A stretch of DNA of 26,740 bases, from assembly GCA_021401465.1 (NCBI GenBank), contig JADDMT010000246.1, positions 1-26,740 of the forward strand, written 5' to 3'. The position numbers and the translations under genes are program-made. This DNA comes from Teratosphaeria epicoccoides. Taxonomy: Eukaryota; Ascomycota; Dothideomycetes; Mycosphaerellales; Teratosphaeriaceae. Of the stretch, positions 20,972 through 26,740 are shown in pieces. The stretch's first letter is position 1, and each line of letters starts with the position of its first letter. The notes under the pieces were generated by a model that was not told the origin of the DNA, ran no database searches, and saw nothing but the letters and a program-made list of their open reading frames with translations.

Positions 20972-21773
20972 CTAGCGCCTCCACTCGATCCACAAATCGC
21001 TCCCATATATGTCCCAACGATCATTGGCGAAGCATTTGCAAGGGCCTTCCCAGCCGTCCGGGTCTATTCCATTAGGCTGTTCGTTGCCGGCCACCATACC
21101 CCATCCGCCCTGGCCCTTCTCGCCAATCTTAGGGAAATCAATTACGACATTGATATAGCCCCTCGCGCAGACAAAGAAAAAACCATGAGCCGGGTAAATT
21201 TTTGCACTTCCGCCGTCGCCTGCGAAACCAAGCTCGTTGTGCCAATACGCGAAAGCGAGCAGTTCGGCTGTAGTAGACGGTCTGTCAGTACCAAGGTGGA
21301 TTTCGAGGTGCTCGAGTACCAATGACGGGCGCAACTTACTGCCATCATCTCCGTACCAATGGCCCAATGATGTCCCAATTTCACCCTGGGACCCGGTGAA
21401 CCTGATGTACTTTTGTAATCTATTGTAGTCACATACAGTCAGTAACTCAGCTTGGGTGTACAGGCTGTATTGTGGACTAAGATCCTTACGAGTAGCAGTT
21501 CACTCGCCAGTAGCTGCAGATTGGATGCTTCCAGCCGATTTTGTCGTAAGTCACTCGGCTGAAAAGACTTCTCGCCGCATCTTGTTTGACGTCGTCGGGA
21601 ATACTGGGCTCAAATCTCTCCCCGTACGATACAGGGCAATGGGGTATGCCCCGGCTGAGAAGAGCGCGCCCGGGCGTTGGCGTTTGATCTTCTTGCACAG
21701 TCTCGACTGGCAGTGCGGAGGCGTGGGTGGCCAAGGTTACCACGATGGCGATGATGGCTTGGATGAACAACAT
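20972..21773 (-). CDS. Small secreted cysteine-containing protein, candidate effector (2 exons, 243 aa)
   Basis: Exon 1 is the complement of 21490-21773, the intron 21420-21489 (70 bp; GTAAGG, branch-like ACTGAC, AATAG) and exon 2 20972-21419; 732 coding bases, with the frame kept across the junction and no internal stop. Residues 1-20 form a signal peptide (hydrophobic IIAIVVTLAT, small residues ASA before the likely cut). LLSR at 38-41 fits an LxxR pro-peptide processing site as found in some fungal effectors. Six cysteines (46, 86, 93, 179, 222, 224) would allow three disulfides; the C-terminal half is Gly/Trp/Asp-rich. A TATA box is 89 bases upstream. It is the only intact gene here, in a 2.5 kb non-RIPped island between retroelement nests about 5 kb from the telomere, a setting typical of effector genes of plant-associated fungi. 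I recognise no family, and host interaction is only inferred. Confidence 0.8.
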
Positions 21774-21854
21774 GGTGGTAACTAGCCGATTCGAAACTAG
21801 CTGTGTGGTGCAACTAGATGTCTGATGCAGCAGTCTTTGGTGCAGAGGCGCGCC

Positions 21855-21862
21855 CTTTTATA
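21855..21862 (-). promoter_or_regulatory. TATA box of the secreted-protein gene
   Basis: The minus strand reads TATAAAAG, with its first base 89 nucleotides before the ATG at 21773. The leader between them is free of competing ATGs apart from short non-productive contexts. The position suits a fungal core promoter. Confidence 0.65.
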
Positions 21863-23060
21863 GAACCACACACAGCGCCCGGTCACATCATAAAGTCGAG
21901 CAGACCGGCGATCAATGTTTCCATTACGATCGTGACGTATTGACAAAGCACTGCCAAGTATTGATAATTAAGAGAATTTTCTATTCATCCGTTCTTGTTG
22001 CAGAAACCTAGGCTGTCAGACCGGCTGTCGCTCCCGTCCTGCGGCACTTGAGGCTGTGCATTCCTGTTCGGGCCACACATTTTCCTTTTATGTTGCTAAC
22101 AGCCGTGTTCGTATTTCCATACCAGGCTCCTGTGTCTTGACTCCAGGTTGTGACTCGAACAGGCAAAAAGCGAAGACCAGGCTCGCTCTCGCGTAAGTAC
22201 CGAGCTCGTCCTGACCGTCTTTAGATCTTCTGTAGCCACGGTGGATCGACTTGGTACGTGCTCAACTTGCTCGTGGTTATGTTTAGTAGAAGTTGCAGCC
22301 TGTCAATCCATGGTTAGCTGGTAAAGACTGACTGGTGATTTTGCTGCTCTGTGCTTAGGCGATTTCCATGAACAGAGCTTGCTTCGCATCTTGCACGCCA
22401 CCTCTGGGCAGCTACACACGTGCCTGGCTCACGCATCGCTATATCGCAGCAGGAAGAGCCAACCTCCTCTTCATCGTGTCTAGCACACGGCCTTGCCCGT
22501 AGGATCTGGTTGATTGGGCCAACCCAGGACTCCAAACCTTAGCAACTCGGCATGCGCGGATGAAGATGGTAGCCCTTGCTCCCCTACACGAGGCTGAGGA
22601 ATAACAGTCTGCGGCTGAGAGCGTGACGGAAATTGGAATGCAGCAGAAAGTTTTCTGAGGCGATATTGTGCAGGGAAAGAGGCACGAGGAGAAGAGACGT
22701 CACTTTGAACGACCACGATTTATCCCCGTTCCCGCGAGCCCCGCTTGCATGTTCCCGTGTCACGCATGTGCTCGCCTAACTTTCCCAGATTGTGGCAACA
22801 TGCAGCTCCTTTTGACGCTCCTCCGTTCATTCGGCAGAATCGTCAATTAGATAGGAGGGACCTGAACGGCCGCAATGGTCGTATGTGTACTTGCATAGGT
22901 GACTAGGGAAATCACGCCATGCTATCATCATCGCATGGCTTCTTGGTTGCAGTGCCGCGAGATCTGAGGCGGAGGTTCCAGCTTCAATTGGCAAGTTGGT
23001 AGTCTGATGTGGCAAAAATCTGTGTAGGCTGGCGGATGTTAGCGTCGCGGCCATGATCGT
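21863..23060. other. Host intergenic region upstream of the secreted-protein gene
   Basis: About 1.2 kb of ordinary, non-RIPped sequence. Open stretches of 60-78 codons occur on both strands, but they overlap, mostly lack an ATG context and show no domain or splice pattern, so no gene is called. It probably contains the upstream regulatory region of the gene at 21773. Composition changes abruptly to TA-rich at about 23060. Confidence 0.5.
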
Positions 23061-23618
23061 GCCTTCTTAGGGCCTTTTCGATTTGCTAATAAACACCTTT
23101 AGCAACCTGCATACCTACTACTTTGTAGGCACTTTGCATGCTTGATATAGTTAGCACTATAGCATTATAGCTAAAGTGCCTAAATAGCCTTTTAGGTTAC
23201 CTATAAGGCCTTATAGGTACTTAAATAGGCTTAGCATTACTAAGTAAGTAAATTTTTAGTAACTATAGCGTATCCCTTAGGCATGTCTTGTCTTCTTATT
23301 ATTTACTTTCTTAACTATAAAGATAGCATAATTTACTTATATAGCTACAGAGCTCCTATCTATTTAGTATAAAGGGTATATACTTATATACTAGCATGTA
23401 GTGTTAAATTGTCCTTTAGTGCGCTTGATAGTACTGTTAGCAACTTAGGAGCAAGAATACAAAGCTAATAATTACTAGTATATTATTATCTATAATAATA
23501 GTAGTAATTTTAGTAACTTTTATGTGTTATATATAGTAGTAGATATAGTAATAGATGATATAGTGTAAGTTTTAGCAGACTTCTAACTAGATAGCATGTT
23601 AACAAACATATACATAGA
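23061..23618. other. TA-rich decayed repeat with palindromes
   Basis: Extremely TA-rich, with no open frame, probably an old RIPped repeat. It contains inverted arms TAGGCACTTT (23126-23135) and AAAGTGCCTA (23173-23182) around a 37-base loop, and a perfect 22-base palindrome at 23198-23219 (arm TACCTATAAGG). The parent element is not identifiable. Confidence 0.55.
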
Positions 23619-23755
23619 TAATATAGATATATATACTATATATTATAAAAATATCTTGTAGTATAACTAAGTAATCTGACCTTTTAGTAGTTATAAGATA
23701 GCGCTACTTTCTGCTTATTATAGAGGTAGCGCTAGAGATGCTTATAACCCCTAAC
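23619..23755 (-). repeat. Partial B LTR, cut by a D LTR
   Basis: It matches the 3' part of the B LTR (minus orientation) as at 7417-7550, including the GTAGCGCT..GCTTATAACCCCTAAC stretch. It stops at 23755, where TGTTAAA of a D LTR begins. The left edge carries the TAATATAG end shared by other B LTRs. Confidence 0.75.
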
Positions 23756-23930
23756 TGTTAAATTAAGGTTACATAGGGAATAGATTTACATATAGGAAGT
23801 AGCTATAGAAGGAATATATTATATTAGGTATTAGGTATATATAAACGAATATAATAGAGAAGAGAAGAGAAGAAAGAATCTTCTCTTCTTAGCTAGGCTT
23901 AAATATCCCTTAACCCCTAAGCCGAGTTAG
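23756..23930 (-). repeat. Partial D LTR (minus orientation)
   Basis: It is the reverse complement of part of 25743-25989, sharing among others the AGGAAGTAGCT and GAAGGAATATATTAT stretches. It starts TGTTAAA on the plus strand, the reverse of a TTTAACA end, so D has TGTTAAA/TTTAACA ends of the kind seen in Ty1/copia LTRs. It is cut at 23931 by a B LTR. Confidence 0.7.
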
Positions 23931-24274
23931 TAATACAGTTAATACTAGGGGGCTATTAGAGCCGCATAGGTTCTAATGCCTGCCCTTAGTATATAGTAAC
24001 CCTACTATATATAGTAAGGAGGCCCTTTATATATACGTTAGCTTATATGTTATCTAAGTAGGATTAATGCCTGACATAGGATGCCCCTATGTCGCTAACC
24101 TTATAGTATCCCTATAGGGTTAGGCTTAGACATGCTTTCTCTAATTAAGGGGTATTAGGGGTTATAAGCACCTTTAGCGCTATCTCTATAATAAGTAGAA
24201 AGTAGTACTATCTTATACCTATTAAAAGGTTAGATTACTCTGTCATACTATGAGATATTTTCATATTATATTAT
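23931..24274 (+). repeat. B LTR, nearly full, more RIPped than its neighbour
   Basis: It starts TAATACAGTTAATACTAGG, equivalent to TGATACGGTTGATACTAGG, and runs about 344 bases to a point some 16-20 bases short of the LTR end, where B' begins. Many CA/TG positions that B' keeps are TA here. Confidence 0.8.
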
Positions 24275-24634
24275 TGATACGGTTGATACTAGGGGGCCAT
24301 TAGAACCGCATGGGTTCTAATGCCTACCCTTAGCATGTAGTGACCCTACTACATATAGCAAGGGAGTCCTTTGTACATATGTTAGCTTGTATGTCATCTA
24401 AGTAGGATTAGTTGTCGACATAGGACACCCCTATGTCGCTAACTCTACAGTACCCCTATAGGGTTAGGCTTAGACATGCTTTCCCTAATTAAGGAGCGTC
24501 AGGGGTTATAAGCACCCTTAGCGCTACCTCTATGATAAGCAGAAAGCAGCGCTATCTTGTACCTACTAAAAGGTTAGATTACTCTGTCATACTACGAGAT
24601 ATTTCTATATCATATAGCATATACATCTATATTA
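24275..24634 (+). repeat. 5' LTR of element B'
   Basis: 360 bases, the same length as the LTR at 7417-7776 and homologous throughout. It starts TGATACGGTTGATACTAGG and ends CATCTATATTA. It is followed by the leader and gag in plus orientation. Confidence 0.88.
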
Positions 24635-24703
24635 ATTATAGTATACATCTATATTAGTTCTACTTTCTCTCCTACTTTATAGTCTAGTAGAGAATACTAT
24701 AAT
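24635..24703 (+). other. Leader of element B' with local duplication
   Basis: 69 bases against 49 in element B. The excess is a near-copy of the last bases of the LTR (TACATCTATATTA occurs at 24622-24634 and again just after), which may reflect slippage at the LTR-leader junction. Confidence 0.55.
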
Positions 24704-25742
24704 ATGTCTAGAGTACTACAAACTCGTAACTAACATGTAGTAAGTACTCTCCTAAGTACCTATAATAGCAAAGCTAGACTAAGTAACTAGCGTATAGGAG
24801 TACCCCCTACAAGCGACACTATATTAAACGACAGTTCTGCTAGAGGCTAATTACGCAGCAGACAAGGTAATAGATTACCTGTATAGAGACTATAGCTAAC
24901 CCTAACTATTAACCTAGCCCTTATAGCTATAATTGTTAACTAGGTCGTAAACTACATTACAAACTAAAGCTAAAGCTATACCCCTTCTAGTAGCGATAAC
25001 AGCGAGGATGACAAAGACGTTGCTATAAGTAGTACTAATGAACTAGTAGATAAGGAAATCTAGCGAAATTTCATACTAGGAACCTGCAAAGATACTATAC
25101 TAGCAAACATAGACTCTCTACATGTGCCTACAAATATAGTGCCTAAATTTAGGGCTATAGTAGGCTAACTAGGAGGTAGTTGTAACACATGTAACCTAAA
25201 GCTAGTTAAGGGAGACACCTTTAAAAAAGAGGCTCGAACTTTCTTATATAGGCAGGTAAGGCAGTTTTTATGCTTAACCTATATAGATATGCTATAGAGG
25301 GCAGACAGGTCGCCTTTAGTGTCATGTAGCTTAAAGAGGATAAGGAACCTTGCAACTATTAGCATAAGTAGTATGACCTTATATAGGTCTATAATAGAAC
25401 GTATACATAGGCAGACTTTAGCTAGTTCTATGTTAACTAGGTCAAGGATCTAGGTAACTATGCCCTTACTATGTCTGTCGAGTATAAGAAGGCTAAGCAG
25501 GGGAAGGGATAAACTACCTCTAGCTTTGCTACCTATCTTACACTTAAGGGACAGATGCTACCCTATACTAAGACGTAACGTATATAGTACCTACTTATTA
25601 AGCTTAATAACAATCTTTAGAACATAATCATGACTTTTCATGAACTTCTAACAACTCGGTAAGACCTTGTGTCCCTTGCGACATAGATAGAGATTACCTT
25701 GAAGCAAAATAGACGATTAGGCAGCAAGGATAATAAGCGTTC
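24704..25742 (+). pseudogene. gag: gag of element B' (truncated, heavily RIPped)
   Basis: ATG at 24704-24706 in the same context as element B gag (AATATGTCTAGAGTACTAC). The frame follows the B Gag closely, with extra TAG/TAA stops and TA-rich replacements, including TMSVEYKKAKQ and the MTFHELLTTR region (about 25630-25670). It ends at 25742, where a D LTR starts, just before where the zinc knuckle would lie, so pol and the 3' LTR are absent. Confidence 0.82.
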
Positions 25743-25989
25743 TGTTAAAATGTAATAGGTAGTTACATACTAGCTATACTAAGTTAGTAGGAGTCAGAGT
25801 TAGGCAGGACCCTGACTCTGACCTCTCTGACTTAGGTTAGGGGTTAGGGGATATATAACCCTAGCTAGGAAGAGAAGAGTTTTTACCTTCTCTTCTACCT
25901 ATTAACTACATTTGTTATATATCTAATACCTGACATAATATATTCCTTCTGTAGCTACTTCCTATGCATAAATCTATTACCTGTATTAG
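25743..25989 (+). repeat. D LTR (plus orientation), 3' end cut
   Basis: It starts TGTTAAAATG exactly at the break in B' gag and is homologous in reverse to 23756-23930. It contains a degenerate telomere-like run, TTAGGTTAGGGGTTAGGGG, at 25832-25850. It ends short of the expected TTTAACA where the A4 LTR begins. No D internal sequence is present. Confidence 0.68.
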
Positions 25990-26487
25990 TGTCATGAGTG
26001 TCATAAGTGCTATAAGTCACAAGCACTATAGCCTAAGTCATAGCAGTCATAAGTGCTATAAGTCATAGTGTTATAAGTCATAGTGTTATAAGTCATAGTA
26101 CTATAAGTTATAACGTAGGTATAGAAGAGAGAGTCTATTACATGAGGGTAGACACCTAGATCTGTAGGGTTAGTCTACAGATCTATAGGCCTATAGGGAG
26201 AAGGGATCTATCATATAAGAACAGACCCTAGGATCTATAGGGTTAGTCTACAGATCTATAGACATAGGTCTAATAGGTCTGTTAATAGATCTAATAGAGC
26301 TACCCTGTCTCTCTAGTATATAGGGATAGCTTCAGGACAGGTAGTTAGGAGCTTTGTGCTTAATTACAATCCTCTCCTCTAGGGGGGATAGTTAGTACAA
26401 GGTTAATTGCCTTTGTTAATATTCTTTACTACTCTGCGAGTCTAATACCTAATCCCCTTCCTGCTATTAGCACCTACCCTTCTAACA
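25990..26487 (+). repeat. 5' LTR of element A4
   Basis: It starts TGTCATGAGTGTCAT and ends CCTACCCTTCTAACA; homologous to the other A LTRs over the hairpin modules and the 3' half. Its first 110 bases contain an expanded tandem repeat. It carries more TA replacements than A1. Confidence 0.85.
26058..26102. repeat. 15-bp tandem repeat in the A4 LTR
   Basis: Three consecutive units of ATAAGTCATAGTGTT (26058, 26073, 26088; the last ends in ACT), with further degenerate units on both sides (about 26000-26112). The other A LTRs have only the AGTCATAGTACTAT-type core here, so the repeat expanded in this copy. Confidence 0.75.
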
Positions 26488-26546
26488 CTTTAAGCACTAC
26501 TCCTAAGGAAGTATTAGGGGACTCGTTAAGCGCTTGACATACGCCT

Positions 26547-26638
26547 ATGTTAAGTAGTTCCTTAGCTGTTAGCTTGACCTCTAGCGACAATAGTTAATTA
26601 ACACTACGAGAACAAGTTGCTACTATACCTCAAATTAC
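26547..26638 (+). pseudogene. gag: Gag N-terminal fragment of element A4, ended by the telomere
   Basis: ATG 26547 opens the A-family Gag start (serine-rich, then LREQVATIPQIT) for about 31 codons. Homology to A1 and A2 ends at AAATTAC, and TTAGGG repeats begin on the next base. One TAA is present. The 59-base leader (26488-26546) matches those of A1 and A2. Confidence 0.78.
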
Positions 26639-26740
26639 TTAGGGTTAGGGTTAGGGTTAGGGTTAGGGTTAGGGTTAGGGTTAGGGTTAGGGTTAGGGTT
26701 AGGGTTAGGGTTAGGGTTAGGGTTAGGGTTAGGGTTAGGG
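26639..26740 (+). repeat. Telomere, 17 perfect TTAGGG units
   Basis: 102 bases of exact TTAGGG repeats reach the end of the window. The G-rich strand runs 5' to 3' towards the end, as expected at a right-hand chromosome terminus of a filamentous fungus. There are no variant units. Confidence 0.97.

Noticed and set aside
21142..21432. Minus-strand open stretch of 96 codons
   Set aside because: It is a shadow frame of exon 2 of the secreted-protein gene and begins inside the predicted intron.
22314..23054. Several open stretches of 60-78 codons upstream of the secreted-protein gene
   Set aside because: They overlap on both strands, mostly start from non-ATG codons, and show no signal peptide, domain or intron pattern. 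One real ATG (23054, minus) leads to 75 codons with no recognisable feature.
25832..25850. Interstitial telomere as a sign of chromosome fusion
   Set aside because: The run is short and degenerate and lies inside a D LTR that has a related copy elsewhere, so it is part of the element.
26058..26102. CRISPR-like or minisatellite array of functional interest
   Set aside because: The units are contiguous without spacers and lie inside an LTR of a fungal element; simple slippage explains them.

Overview
The window is the end of a chromosome of a filamentous ascomycete fungus. It finishes in 17 uninterrupted TTAGGG units (26639-26740). Almost everything else is retrotransposon sequence mutated by RIP (repeat-induced point mutation, CpA to TpA). 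The coding frames can still be read end to end, but they are full of stops that are nearly all TAG or TAA, and CA/TG are replaced by TA. No bacterial signals, tRNA or rRNA were recognised. The genus cannot be fixed from sequence alone; a RIP-active member of the Pezizomycotina is an inference.

Four LTR element families are present; the names A-D are mine. A is a Ty3/gypsy chromovirus with a 484-490 bp LTR (TGTCATA..TATGACA). B is a second chromovirus with a 360 bp LTR (TGATA..TATCA, decayed to TATTA). C is a third Ty3/gypsy-type element, of which only the 3' half is present. D is known only from LTRs (TGTTAAA..TTTAACA).

Left part (1-20547): the elements form a nest, and only the right half of each lies in the window. 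From outside to inside they are C (16204-20547, +), A2 (13562-16203, -), A3 (7777-13561, +), B (688-7776, -), A0 (656-687, an LTR tip, +) and A1 (1-655, -). Each begins exactly where the next one's LTR ends, so the left halves should lie beyond base 1 in reverse order.

A, B and C each carry an extra open reading frame on the opposite strand, between the end of pol and the 3' LTR: 12447-13001 in A, 980-2311 in B and 18451-19484 in C. The C gene has four exons and three introns with good splice and branch signals, and the frame is kept across every junction. The B and C genes have their own TATA boxes. This shared antisense accessory gene is the most interesting system in the window.

Middle part (20548 to about 23060): an island of ordinary, non-RIPped sequence. 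It holds one apparently intact two-exon gene (20972-21773, -) for a 243-residue secreted, six-cysteine protein, a candidate effector.

Right part (23060-26740): TA-rich decayed DNA, then a second nest of which only left halves remain: B LTR, D LTR, B LTR, B' (LTR plus gag), D LTR and A4 (LTR plus the start of gag). A4 is cut about 31 codons into gag, where the telomere begins. One chromosome break inside A4, healed by telomere addition, would explain the loss of all the right halves.
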